Source: Herbaspirillum sp. SJZ106
Lineage (GTDB): Bacteria; Pseudomonadota; Gammaproteobacteria; Burkholderiales; Burkholderiaceae_D
NCBI RefSeq assembly: GCF_006715495.1
Contig: NZ_VFNI01000001.1
Span: 682,001 to 746,000 of the forward strand
DNA: 64,000 nt
Reading direction: 5' to 3'
Shown in pieces: positions 28,160-37,140 of the stretch. The notes under the pieces are model-generated. The model worked only from the letters and a program-made list of their open reading frames with translations, was not told where the DNA came from and ran no database searches. Position 1 is the stretch's first letter, and each line of letters begins with the position of its first letter. The translations under genes were made by a program, and so were the position numbers.

Positions 28160-29082
28160 GCCGCGGCGGCGGCCGTGAACACGGCGCCTTCTTCGCGCGA
28201 CGCCGCCTGCGAGATATGCGCCCCGGCCGGAACATCGTGGGTCAGCCAGACATTGCCGCCGATCACTGCGCCGCGGCCCAGGGTGATGCGGCCGAGGATA
28301 GTGGCGCCGGCGTAAATGACGACATCGTCCTCGACCACCGGATGGCGCGCATTGCCCTTTTCCAGCTTACCCTGGGCATCGGTGGGAAAGCGCTTGGCGC
28401 CCAGCGTGACGGCCTGGTAGATGCGCACGTTATTGCCGATGATGGCGGTTTCGCCGATCACCACGCCGGTGCCGTGGTCGATGAAGAAGCCCGAACCGAT
28501 GCGGGCGCCGGGGTGGATATCGATACCGGTGGCGCTGTGCGCCAGTTCCGAGATGATGCGGGCCAGCAGCGGCAGGCCCAGCTGGTAGAGGCGATGCGCC
28601 AGCCGGTAGTGGATCATCGCCAGCGTGCCGGGGTAGCACAGCAGCACCTCGTCGACGCTGCGCGCAGCCGGGTCGCCATGGAAGGCGGCCAGCACGTCGC
28701 TGTCGAGCAGGCTGCGGATATCCGGGAGCGAGGCGCCGAAGGCGCGCGTCACATGCAAGGCGTCGGCATCGAGCTCCGGCACGGCCTTGTTTTGCAGGCT
28801 GGCGCTGTATTTCAGTTCCAGCCGGGCTTGCTCAAGCAGGTTGTGCAGGGCGGCGTCGAGCGCGTGGGCGACGTGGAAGTTCTCGCTTTCCTGCCGCAAG
28901 TCCGGCGGCCCCAGCCGCATCGGGAACAGCACGCCCTTGAGGCTGTCGACGATCGTCGACAGCGCGTCGCGCGAGGGGAATTCACGGCCATTGGCGTCGT
29001 TGTTGCGCCGTTGCGAGAGACGCCAGTCCAAACGCGCTTCATGCAGCGACTGGACGATCTGGTGGATATCGAAATTGGCCAC
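28156..29082 (-). CDS. epsC: Serine O-acetyltransferase (EpsC/CysE-like)
   Basis: 308 aa. An N-terminal helical domain (about 1-170) is followed by a left-handed beta-helix of hexapeptide repeats with GIDIHPGARIGSGFFIDHG and TGVVIGETAIIGNNVRIYQ. It makes O-acetylserine, the acceptor of sulfide in cysteine synthesis. Its place in the encapsulin operon links stored sulfur to cysteine supply: the desulfurase strips cysteine and O-acetylserine rebuilds it. It ends in an ATGA-type overlap with the XRE gene. Confidence 0.9.
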   Translation of the reverse strand: MANFDIHQIVQSLHEARLDWRLSQRRNNDANGREFPSRDALSTIVDSLKGVLFPMRLGPPDLRQESENFHVAHALDAALHNLLEQARLELKYSASLQNKAVPELDADALHVTRAFGASLPDIRSLLDSDVLAAFHGDPAARSVDEVLLCYPGTLAMIHYRLAHRLYQLGLPLLARIISELAHSATGIDIHPGARIGSGFFIDHGTGVVIGETAIIGNNVRIYQAVTLGAKRFPTDAQGKLEKGNARHPVVEDDVVIYAGATILGRITLGRGAVIGGNVWLTHDVPAGAHISQAASREEGAVFTAAAAA

Positions 29083-29125
29083 GTGGTCCTCGTGAGATAT
29101 GTTGTGCAGCCGGATGCGTGCTTAC

Positions 29126-29161
29126 CCTAGTCCCGGTCCTAGTCCCGATCCTAGTCCTGTA
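29126..29161. repeat. Three tandem 12-bp repeats between rhodanese and serine acetyltransferase genes
   Basis: Units CCTAGTCCCGGT, CCTAGTCCCGAT and CCTAGTCCTGTA run head to tail. The rhodanese stop codon lies within the third unit, and the array ends 44 bp before the acetyltransferase start. Copy-number change could alter spacing between the genes, or each unit could bind a regulator. Confidence 0.7.
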
Positions 29162-29651
29162 GCCAGGGCAAGCCATGGAAGCGCCAGCCATCGGCTTTTC
29201 CGCGCTGGAGTTGTTCGTCGATCTCGCCTTCGAAGCCTTCCAGCACATTGAAAATACAGGTCAGCCCGGCCTTGGCGGCGGCTTGTGCCGCTGCCGCCGA
29301 ACGCTTGCCGCTGCGGCACAGCAGCAGGGTGGGCACCTCCTTGCCGCCGATCTTGCTTTCCAGTTCGCGCACGAAACGGGGATTGCGCGACAGCGAGGTG
29401 CCGGTGGCCCAGGCGACATGGGCGCTGCCGGGGACATGGCCGACGAACTTGCGTTCTTCGGCGGTGCGCACGTCCACCAGCAATGCCTTGCCGGCCGAGA
29501 ACAGCGCCCATGCGGCCTGCGGCGTCACGCCGCCGGCGTAAGGCAGGCCGGCGGCGGCCGCCTGGTCGCGGATGGCGGCCAGTTCCTGCGGCAGTTCGAG
29601 CGGGGCGGCAAGTTTCGCCGGGACGGCGCTGAGGGGGGAGCCTGGTGACAT
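29151..29651 (-). CDS. Rhodanese-like sulfurtransferase
   Basis: 166 aa from the ATG at 29651 (MSPGSPLSAVPAK), which has AGGAGA 8 bases upstream; the longer open frame upstream lacks family features. The rhodanese domain shows GKALLVDVRTAEERKFVGH, then GSAHVAWATGTS and the active-site loop LLLCRSGKRSAAAA with the sulfur-carrying cysteine. It is the first gene of the encapsulin operon and would accept or deliver persulfide sulfur to or from the nanocompartment. The exact partner is inference. Confidence 0.88.
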   Translation of the reverse strand: MSPGSPLSAVPAKLAAPLELPQELAAIRDQAAAAGLPYAGGVTPQAAWALFSAGKALLVDVRTAEERKFVGHVPGSAHVAWATGTSLSRNPRFVRELESKIGGKEVPTLLLCRSGKRSAAAAQAAAKAGLTCIFNVLEGFEGEIDEQLQRGKADGWRFHGLPWLQD

Positions 29652-30032
29652 CGCGAATTCTCCTGATGCAAGGGGTGCTGCCGTTGCGAAAGCAGTCCCG
29701 GAATTGGTGGTTATAGACGGCAATTCATGGGGCCACTCTAAAACCACGGGAGAAGAAAGCGAACGAATAAAAGGGAGGCTTGAAAGAAGTAAAACGCATA
29801 AGGCGGTGTACCCATGCTGCTTGCCGCCGGCTATCGGGGAAGCCTTGCGCCTTGATCCATGCCGCCATGGCGGCGGCATGGCGCCCGATCGGGATCGGGC
29901 GCAACTGCAGTGGCGGGAGCGCGACTCCGGCCGGCTTGCCTGTCCTGGCGCATGCGAGGGCCGGCCGCTTGGATCAGCGCCCCGGCCGCTGTCGCATCCG
30001 GGGGAGCGATGGGGCGGGGCTGGCGCCGACCG
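29652..30032. other. Intergenic region with two adjacent inverted repeats
   Basis: About 380 bases holding the promoter of the encapsulin operon near the left side. At 29858-29880 a CATGCCGCC/GGCGGCATG hairpin is followed at once by GCGCCCGATC/GATCGGGCGC at 29881-29902. These lie downstream of the GGDEF-EAL gene and may end its transcript. No gene is seen. Confidence 0.5.
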
Positions 30033-32165
30033 TCAACATGCCACGCTGCGCTTGTCTGCGAGCCAGCGGTTTTCGATTTCAGCTGGCGCCAATGGATGCG
30101 CGTGCAGGTAGCCCTGGATGATATCGCAGCCGGCCGAGCGCAAAAAGGCATTCTGCTCCTCGGACTCGACGCCTTCGGCCACCACTCGCAGGCGCAGCTT
30201 ATGCGCGATGGCGATGATGGCTTCGGTAATGGCGACGTTGTCGGCGTCATGGGGAATGTCCTTGACGAAGCTGCGGTCGATCTTGAGCGTGTCGAGCGGA
30301 TATTGCTTCAGGCTCGCCAGGGATGAATAGCCCGTGCCAAAATCATCGACCGAAATGGCCACGCCCAGTTCGCGCATGCGCTTGAGCAGCGCCGTGGCCG
30401 CCTGCTGGTTTTGCATGATTGCGCTCTCGGTGATCTCCAGTTCCAGCAGGGAGGGCGGCAGGCCGCTTTGCGCCAGCGCGGCGTCGATGGCGGCGGGAAG
30501 ATCGTCGGACAGGAATTGGCACGGCGACAGGTTCACGGCAATGCGCCCGAAACGATACCCGCGATCCAGCCAGGCTTTGCCCTGCCGGCAGGCTTCCCGC
30601 AAAATCCAGCCCCCCAGCGGAACGATCAGCCCGGTTTGTTCTGCCAGGCTGATGAACAGCCCCGGCGCCACCAGTCCGCGGGACGGATGGCGCCAGCGCA
30701 CCAGCGCTTCCATGCCGCACAGCCGGTTGTCGGCGGCGCCGAACTGCGGCTGGTAAAACAGCTCGAACTCCTGCCGTTCCAGGGCGTGCCGCAAGCTGTT
30801 TTCCAGCAGCATCTGCTCCAGCGCATGGTCGCTCATTTCCTTGTTGAACAGCTGGAAGGCGTTCTTCCCGCGTTCTTTCGCACGGTACATGGCGATATCG
30901 GCGTTTTTGAGCATGGTCATGGCATCCTTGCCATGTTGCGGATAAATCGCGCAACCGATGCTGGCGCTCATGAATATCTTGTGGCCGTTGATGAAAAACG
31001 GTTCGGCCATGTCGGACATGAGGCGTTGCGCCAACTCGGCCGCCATGCCTTCCGAGGCGGCATCATCGAGCACCACGATGAACTCATCCCCGCCGAAGCG
31101 CGCCAGCACATCCTGTTGCCGCAATTGCCGGCGCAGTCGTTCGGTCGCGGCAACCAGCAATTGGTCGCCGGAATGGTGGCCCAGCGTATCGTTGACGGAT
31201 TTGAACCGGTCGAAATCGATGAAAAAAAGCACCAGCTGCCGATCGCATTGTTCTGCGCTGCCGATCTTTTCGGAAAGGATGCGCATGAGGCTGTTGCGGT
31301 TGAGCAGTCCCGTCAGGCTGTCATGCTCGGCCAGGTAGGCCAGCTTGTTTTCCGCTTCCTTGCGGATGGTGTTGTCGGTGAAGACGCCCACATAATGTGA
31401 AATGGCATCGTGATTGCCGCGGATGGTCGAGATCGACAGCCAGGCCGGGTACCAGGTGCCGTCCTTGCGTCGGTCCATCATTTCGCCTTGCCAGTTCCCG
31501 ATGGAGGCCAGTTGTTCCAGCATGCTGCGGTTGACGCCGGTGCGGGAGCTGGGGCCGGTCATCATGCGCGAATGCTTGCCGAGCGCCTCATCGATGCCGT
31601 AACCGGTAATCCGGGTGAAGGCCGGGTTGACCGTCAGGATGCGGAACTGTTCATCGGTGATGAGGATGCCCTCGCTGGCCGATTCGAACACCCGGTCGGC
31701 CAGGCGCGAATGCCACGCCGCCTGCACCTGCTCGTGGACATCCAGCGCCATTTCAATCAGGACCGTGCGGCCGTCAAGCTCATCCACGCTGCCATGTACA
31801 TCCACCCAGCGCCGGACGCCATCCTGGCCGACCATGCGGCGCGTATGGCGGACGTGGCTGCGCGCGCCTTCCAGCAATTGCCGGTGGTGCGCCTGGACCT
31901 GCGCCAGGTCTTCCGGCGCGACCAGCTCTGGAAACGGCAATCCGATCATCGCCTCCGCATGGCCGTAGCCCAGGATATCCGCCATTTTGGGGTTGGCGTA
32001 CAGCACGTTGCCCACCGCATCGACCATGTAAACGCCAACCAGCGCCTGTTCATGGAAATGGCGCGAGCTGCGTTCGGGCAAGGTGCGGTTTCTTGCGTGT
32101 CGTGGCGGAAAATATGCCTGGGAGGTGACAGGAAGATCGTGAGTATCGCTGATAGGCACGGACAT
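30033..32165 (-). CDS. PAS-PAS-GGDEF-EAL c-di-GMP protein
   Basis: About 710 aa from the ATG at 32165 (MSVPISDTHDLP). Two PAS domains come first (FHEQALVGVYMVDAVGNVLY and ESASEGILITDEQFRIL). Then a GGDEF domain with LAEHDSLTGLLNRNS and the intact site ARFGGDEFIVV, then an EAL domain with GMEALVRWRHP, LEITESAIM and DDFGTGYSSL. Both catalytic motifs are intact, so it may make, degrade or switch between both activities. No membrane segment, so cytosolic. It is divergent from the MHYT kinase gene. Confidence 0.92.
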   Translation of the reverse strand: MSVPISDTHDLPVTSQAYFPPRHARNRTLPERSSRHFHEQALVGVYMVDAVGNVLYANPKMADILGYGHAEAMIGLPFPELVAPEDLAQVQAHHRQLLEGARSHVRHTRRMVGQDGVRRWVDVHGSVDELDGRTVLIEMALDVHEQVQAAWHSRLADRVFESASEGILITDEQFRILTVNPAFTRITGYGIDEALGKHSRMMTGPSSRTGVNRSMLEQLASIGNWQGEMMDRRKDGTWYPAWLSISTIRGNHDAISHYVGVFTDNTIRKEAENKLAYLAEHDSLTGLLNRNSLMRILSEKIGSAEQCDRQLVLFFIDFDRFKSVNDTLGHHSGDQLLVAATERLRRQLRQQDVLARFGGDEFIVVLDDAASEGMAAELAQRLMSDMAEPFFINGHKIFMSASIGCAIYPQHGKDAMTMLKNADIAMYRAKERGKNAFQLFNKEMSDHALEQMLLENSLRHALERQEFELFYQPQFGAADNRLCGMEALVRWRHPSRGLVAPGLFISLAEQTGLIVPLGGWILREACRQGKAWLDRGYRFGRIAVNLSPCQFLSDDLPAAIDAALAQSGLPPSLLELEITESAIMQNQQAATALLKRMRELGVAISVDDFGTGYSSLASLKQYPLDTLKIDRSFVKDIPHDADNVAITEAIIAIAHKLRLRVVAEGVESEEQNAFLRSAGCDIIQGYLHAHPLAPAEIENRWLADKRSVAC

Positions 32166-32737
32166 GGTTGTTTTCCACACTGATTGCGCTCTTGCCGTCG
32201 AACCGGTAACACATGAACGGAACATTGCTGCGGTGGCAATGGATCATATTGGGCGCCGCATCGGATGCCGCCGCACACAACTCGGATGTGCAGGCATTTC
32301 CCTTTGCGGTTTGGCCTTTGTTAACTCAGATGCGCCGGGTTTTTCCCTTTGTTGTTTGTCTCAATCGCATGTCTCCTGCTTGGGTCTCCCGGCGCGACAA
32401 AGGATGTGTTGTCGCGGGCGGGCAGTCCATCAGGAATGCCCGCATTGGGTTCCGGAGAAACATGGAAAACAAGACGGGGACATGGCGCTCGTTATCGCCA
32501 AGGCGCGTGGTGCTGCGCATCGGCTGATTTTTTTGTTTTCCGAATCATGCCTGAGAAGTATCCGAAAGTCATGCCCAATGGGCGCCGGGAATGAAGGTTC
32601 GCACGAACATGTCTCCCAGGCCATGTCGTGCGCCGGGCCTGCCATGCCGATAGCGTTATTGGAACAATGGGTTGGCAATTAATGGATAGAATGTCACAAA
32701 ATATGTGAACTTTTGATGTGTCGGGGGAAGAAGGCGG
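32166..32737. other. Large divergent intergenic region
   Basis: About 570 bases between the PAS-GGDEF-EAL gene (minus) and the MHYT kinase gene (plus). It presumably contains both promoters. I searched for a c-di-GMP riboswitch-like pattern and saw none. Open frames here look like noise. Confidence 0.5.
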
Positions 32738-35680
32738 ATGGGCAATTTCTTTTTTAGTGCCTTGAATGGCGGGGATGTTCTACAAGGCACTTACAGTCCG
32801 GGGCTGGTACTGCTGTCGTTGTTCGTGTCGATGTTTTCGGCCACCATGGCCTTGCAAACCGCTTATGTGGCAAGGCATAGCACCCAGCGGCTGCACCGGC
32901 AGGTCGCCATCGCCACGGGCGCCATCGCATTGGGGGGCGGCATCTGGACGATGCATTTCATCGGCATGCTGGCATTCGATCTGTGCGTGTCGGTGGATTA
33001 CAGCCTGGGGATCACGGCGTTGTCGATCGTCCCGGCGCTGGCCGCCTCATGGGTGGCATTGAGCATGTTGTCGCGGGACAATGTATCCATGCTGCAACTG
33101 TTGGCCGGCGGCGTGCTGATGGGCGCCGGTATCGGCACCATGCATTACACCGGCATGGCGGCCATGCGGATGTCGGCCGTCTTGCGTTACGACCCCCTGT
33201 ATTTCTCCCTGTCCATCCTGGTGGCCGTGGTCCTGGCGACGATCTCCCTGGGCGTGCGCTTCAAGCTGCAAGGCATCCGGATGCAGCGCCTCACGCGCCT
33301 GGTCATCAGCGGTTGCATCATGGGCCTGGCGATTTGCGGCATGCATTACACCGGCATGAGCGCGGCCCGTTTCATCGGCTCGCCCGACACCCAGCATGGC
33401 GGGATCCTCATCAGCACGACATTTGCCTCGCTGGCGCTTTCCATGTTCACCATTACCGTGACGATACTGGTGACGGCGGCCAATGGGATGATGCGTTACA
33501 AGCAGACATTCCAGATGATGAAGGAGAGCGAGTCGCGCATCCGCGCCATCGTCGAGACGGCGGTCGACGGGATCATCACCATCGACAGCAAGGGCACGGT
33601 GCAAGCGATGAACCGCTCGGCCGAACGCCTGTTCGGATGGTCGGCCGATGAGGTGCTGGGCAAGAACATCAAGATACTGATGCCGGAACCGGACCAGTCG
33701 CGCCACGACGGTTACCTGAAGAATTTCCTGGCTACCGGATTCGCCAAGATCATCGGCCAGGGGCGCGAGGTGACCGCGCTGCACAAGAGCGGCAAGCTGA
33801 TTCCCGTGCGCCTGGCCGTGGGGCAGGTCGACCTGCCGGGAACGCCCCTGTTCGTCGGCTTCGTGACCGACATCAGCGAGCGCCGGGCGCTGGAGGCATC
33901 GTTGCGCGAAGCCGCGGAAAAGGCCGAACAGGCCGCGGCGGCCAAGACCACCTTCCTGGCCAACATGAGCCATGAGATCCGCACTCCGATGAATGCCGTG
34001 ATCGGATTCTCGGAGCTGCTGCTCAAGGGGGAGTTGAGCGCCACGCAACGCGCCCACATGACCACGGTGCACCAGTCGGCGCGCTCGCTGCTGGGCCTGA
34101 TCAACGACATCCTCGATACCACCAAGCTGGAAAAGGGCGGCGTGACGCTGGAGAGCATCGACTTTTCCCTGCTGGAAGTGGCGCAGCAAATCGTGACTTC
34201 CCTGCGGCTCAATGCCGAAAAGAAGAAACTGAACCTGATCCTCGATTACGCCGAGGGCATGCCGGAGTATTTCAAGGGCGATCCGCTGCGGATCCAGCAG
34301 GTATTGACCAACTTGCTCGGCAACGCCATCAAATTTACCCAGCAAGGCACGGTACGCCTGCATCTTTTCCGGGACGGCGATGGCGTCGGCATCGAAGTGT
34401 GGGATACCGGCATCGGCATGACGCCGGAACAGTTGAGCCGCATCTTCGACCCGTTCTCGCAGGCCGACGCCTCCATCAGCCGCCGCTTCGGCGGGACGGG
34501 TTTGGGCACCACGATTGCCAGCCAGTTGATCGAATTGATGGAAGGAACGATTTCGGCGCAAAGCGAATTGGGCAAAGGCAGCGTCTTCAGGCTGTCGCTT
34601 CCGCTCAAGCCCGGCGATAAGCCGGCGTTCCAGGCAAATGCACTGGGCATCAGCAAGCTGCCGGCATTGAATGTGCTGATTGCCGATGACGTTCCCCAGA
34701 ATGTGGAGCTGCTCACGCTCTTGCTGGAAGAAGCCGGCCATACGGTGACGGCCGCCAGCGACGGCACCCAGGTGATAGAACTGTTCTTCGCGGGCCGCTA
34801 CGACCTGGTGCTGATGGATGTGCATATGCCGAACGTGGATGGCCTGGAGGCCACCCGCCGCATTCGCGTCGAGGAAGCCCGGCAGGGGCGCGACAAGACG
34901 CCGATCATCGCCTTGACCGCCAGTGTCATGGAGGCCGACCGCAAAGCGGCGCAGGCGGCGGGCATGAACGGCTTCGCCAGCAAGCCTTTCGATATTCCCA
35001 AGCTGCGTGCCGAAATTGCGCGCGTGCTGAAAGTGGCGCCCGGCGAGCGGGTCATGATCGACCTCCAGGACGGCCAGGACAAGGTGATCGATTGGGCCAG
35101 GGGAGAACAGTTGTGGCGTACCAGGGAACGCATGGCCGAAGCCATTTTCCGCTTCCTGGCCGAGGTCGAGAAACGCCATCCGCTGCCGCCCCGGGATGCG
35201 TCCGCGGATACGGTGGACTGGGCGTTGACGGCCAAGAGCCTGCATGGCATTCGCGGCGCGGCCGCCAACCTGGGCTTGAGTGCCGTGGCGAACCTGAGCG
35301 GCATTCTGGAACGGGGAACCGACGGCCCCGCCGAAGACTGGTTCGGGCAGTTGCAAGCGTTGCGGGAGCAGCTGGACCTGGTCAAGAGCGTGTTGCAGGA
35401 GCAGCAATGGTCCTCCTCGCAGATCGCGGCCGCTGGCGGCAGCCCGGCCGATCCTGCCGATATCGCCGCCGCGCTGGAACAGCTGAGCAAGAGCTTGCGG
35501 CATGGTGAACTCGATGAAGACAATTTCGACAAGATCAGCAACTGGCTGATCGAGAATGGCGAGGTCGGAGTTCGCAATTCGATCCATGACGCCATCGAAT
35601 CGTTCGATTTCGAGAGCGCCGATGAACAGCTTGGAAAACTGATCGAATCACTCAAGGCGGAGCAGCCGCCCGCCGTATAA
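32738..35680 (+). CDS. MHYT-PAS hybrid sensor histidine kinase with receiver and Hpt domains
   Basis: 980 aa. An integral-membrane MHYT domain (about 20-245) has the diagnostic triplets TMHFIGM (71-77), TMHYTGM (134-140) and GMHYTGM (201-207), thought to bind a metal and sense a small gas molecule. A PAS domain follows (about 265-385), then the HisKA site FLANMSHEIRTP (H412), the ATPase N box GNAIKF (528-533) and G1 box DTGIGM (556-561). A receiver carries LMDVHMP (D694, K749). A C-terminal Hpt-like helix has LHGIRGAAANLG (H836). A complete internal phosphorelay. The HD-GYP response regulator gene lies 39 bp downstream and is the obvious output. Confidence 0.93.
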   Translation: MGNFFFSALNGGDVLQGTYSPGLVLLSLFVSMFSATMALQTAYVARHSTQRLHRQVAIATGAIALGGGIWTMHFIGMLAFDLCVSVDYSLGITALSIVPALAASWVALSMLSRDNVSMLQLLAGGVLMGAGIGTMHYTGMAAMRMSAVLRYDPLYFSLSILVAVVLATISLGVRFKLQGIRMQRLTRLVISGCIMGLAICGMHYTGMSAARFIGSPDTQHGGILISTTFASLALSMFTITVTILVTAANGMMRYKQTFQMMKESESRIRAIVETAVDGIITIDSKGTVQAMNRSAERLFGWSADEVLGKNIKILMPEPDQSRHDGYLKNFLATGFAKIIGQGREVTALHKSGKLIPVRLAVGQVDLPGTPLFVGFVTDISERRALEASLREAAEKAEQAAAAKTTFLANMSHEIRTPMNAVIGFSELLLKGELSATQRAHMTTVHQSARSLLGLINDILDTTKLEKGGVTLESIDFSLLEVAQQIVTSLRLNAEKKKLNLILDYAEGMPEYFKGDPLRIQQVLTNLLGNAIKFTQQGTVRLHLFRDGDGVGIEVWDTGIGMTPEQLSRIFDPFSQADASISRRFGGTGLGTTIASQLIELMEGTISAQSELGKGSVFRLSLPLKPGDKPAFQANALGISKLPALNVLIADDVPQNVELLTLLLEEAGHTVTAASDGTQVIELFFAGRYDLVLMDVHMPNVDGLEATRRIRVEEARQGRDKTPIIALTASVMEADRKAAQAAGMNGFASKPFDIPKLRAEIARVLKVAPGERVMIDLQDGQDKVIDWARGEQLWRTRERMAEAIFRFLAEVEKRHPLPPRDASADTVDWALTAKSLHGIRGAAANLGLSAVANLSGILERGTDGPAEDWFGQLQALREQLDLVKSVLQEQQWSSSQIAAAGGSPADPADIAAALEQLSKSLRHGELDEDNFDKISNWLIENGEVGVRNSIHDAIESFDFESADEQLGKLIESLKAEQPPAV

Positions 35681-35719
35681 GAAGCCGGGGCGGACGACCA
35701 TGTTGAAGAGCACAAGGCT

Positions 35720-36724
35720 ATGAAAAACGAAGAACGAAAATGCATCTTGCTGGTAGACGACGAGCCTACCAACCTGCAAGTCCTCAAGCATACGCTGCAG
35801 GACGAATATCGGCTCCTGTTTTCCCGGGACGGGGAAAAGGCGCTGCAATTGGCGCAGACCGAAAAGGTCGACCTGATCCTGCTGGATGTGATGATGCCGG
35901 GCATGACCGGCTACGACGTTTGCAAGGTGCTCAAGAGCGCGCCGGCGACCCAGTCGATCCCGGTCATTTTCATTACGGCATTGAACCAGGTATCCGATGA
36001 GCAGATGGGCTTCGACCTGGGCGCGGTGGACTACATCACCAAGCCGTTCAGCCCGATCATCGTCAAGGCGCGCGTCAAGAGCCAACTGTCGCTGGTGCAG
36101 CTGGACGTGCTGCGGGAGACCCGGCTGCAGGTGGTGCAATGCCTGGGCATGGCCGCCGAATACAAGGATAACGAAACCGGCATGCATGTCATCCGCATGA
36201 GTCACTATGCGAAAACCCTGGCGCTGCGCGCCGGCTATGGCGAGGCCGAAGCAGAGGAGCTGCTGCATGCGGCGCCGATGCACGATGTGGGCAAGATCGG
36301 CATTCCCGACGCGATCCTGCAGAAGCCCGGCAAGCTTGAGCCGGAAGAGTGGTTCATCATGCAGCAGCATGCGCGCATCGGTGCGGACATCATCGGCGAG
36401 CATGCTTCCGGCTTGCTGAAGACGGCCAGGCTCATCGCCCTGTACCATCATGAGAAATGGGACGGCAGCGGCTATCCGAACGGCTTGTCCGGCAACGACA
36501 TCCCGCAGGCGGCGCGCATCATCGCTATCGCCGATGTGTTCGATGCCCTGACCAGCGCAAGGCCGTACAAATCCGCCTGGTCGGTCGACGATGCGCTGGA
36601 TCTGATCCGGCGCGAAAGCGGCAGGCACTTCGATCCCGAACTGGTGCCGCTATTCATCGAATGCCTGCCGGAGATTCTTGAGATCAAGGCGCGCTGGAGC
36701 GACCCGATGGATGTCGCCGTCTGA
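35720..36724 (+). CDS. HD-GYP response regulator (c-di-GMP phosphodiesterase)
   Basis: 334 aa. The receiver domain (1-120) has LLVDDEP, LLDVMMP with D56, and TKPF. The HD-GYP domain (about 135-330) has MHDVGKIG (H188-D189) and HHEKWDGSGYP (243-253), all catalytic residues being present. Predicted to hydrolyse c-di-GMP when phosphorylated, probably by the kinase encoded just upstream in the same operon. Confidence 0.93.
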   Translation: MKNEERKCILLVDDEPTNLQVLKHTLQDEYRLLFSRDGEKALQLAQTEKVDLILLDVMMPGMTGYDVCKVLKSAPATQSIPVIFITALNQVSDEQMGFDLGAVDYITKPFSPIIVKARVKSQLSLVQLDVLRETRLQVVQCLGMAAEYKDNETGMHVIRMSHYAKTLALRAGYGEAEAEELLHAAPMHDVGKIGIPDAILQKPGKLEPEEWFIMQQHARIGADIIGEHASGLLKTARLIALYHHEKWDGSGYPNGLSGNDIPQAARIIAIADVFDALTSARPYKSAWSVDDALDLIRRESGRHFDPELVPLFIECLPEILEIKARWSDPMDVAV

Positions 36725-37140
36725 GCGCGCATCTGTCGATTGCCAGGAGGCGATGGCGCAGGATGCCGGCATGAAGCGGACGCAGGCGTGACGGCATGTG
36801 CGCATGCCATGGCAATAAAAAAGACGGTGGAATTTTCCATCGTCTTTTTTTATTCCGCCAGGAACATCGGCGCCTCGCTGGAGGCCGTTGCCATTTGTTG
36901 ACAATTTGTTGGCGCACATGCCGGGACTTTCTCGCGAGGTGCGGGCCAGTAGTCTGCTGCGAGCCCGGCGGCGAAAAAAGTCCGGTTGCGCCAGAGGCCC
37001 AGCCGGACATGAAAAGCAGTGACTTGTTCGCATCAATCACTGCCGGCACTGCAGGCCGCGCCACCGGTGTTCGGGCGGCGCGGCCCCTCAAGAACTGCGA
37101 AGGATGCAAGGGCCGCCGTTTGTGCGGCGGCGCTCAGGCA
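36725..37140. other. Intergenic region between HD-GYP gene and porin
   Basis: About 415 bases between convergent genes. It holds the terminator at 36815 and a GC-rich hairpin GCCGCC/GGCGGC near 37112-37130 that may belong to the porin transcript. No gene is seen. Confidence 0.5.
36815..36855 (+). terminator. Rho-independent terminator after the HD-GYP gene
   Basis: AAAAAAGACGGTGGAA pairs with CCATCGTCTTTTTTT around a TTTT loop, ending in a T-rich tract. Strong by eye; bidirectional in principle. Confidence 0.85.

Noticed and set aside
29126-29161. Short regular repeats as a possible CRISPR array
   Set aside because: Only three contiguous 12-bp units with no spacers and no cas genes anywhere in the window.
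32166-32737. A c-di-GMP riboswitch in the long intergenic region of the signalling cluster
   Set aside because: No GEMM-like conserved core could be found by eye on either strand.
33047-35587. An 846-aa minus-strand open frame within the MHYT kinase gene
   Set aside because: Antisense shadow of a multidomain kinase whose motifs are all intact; composition is His/Gln/Arg-rich without structure.
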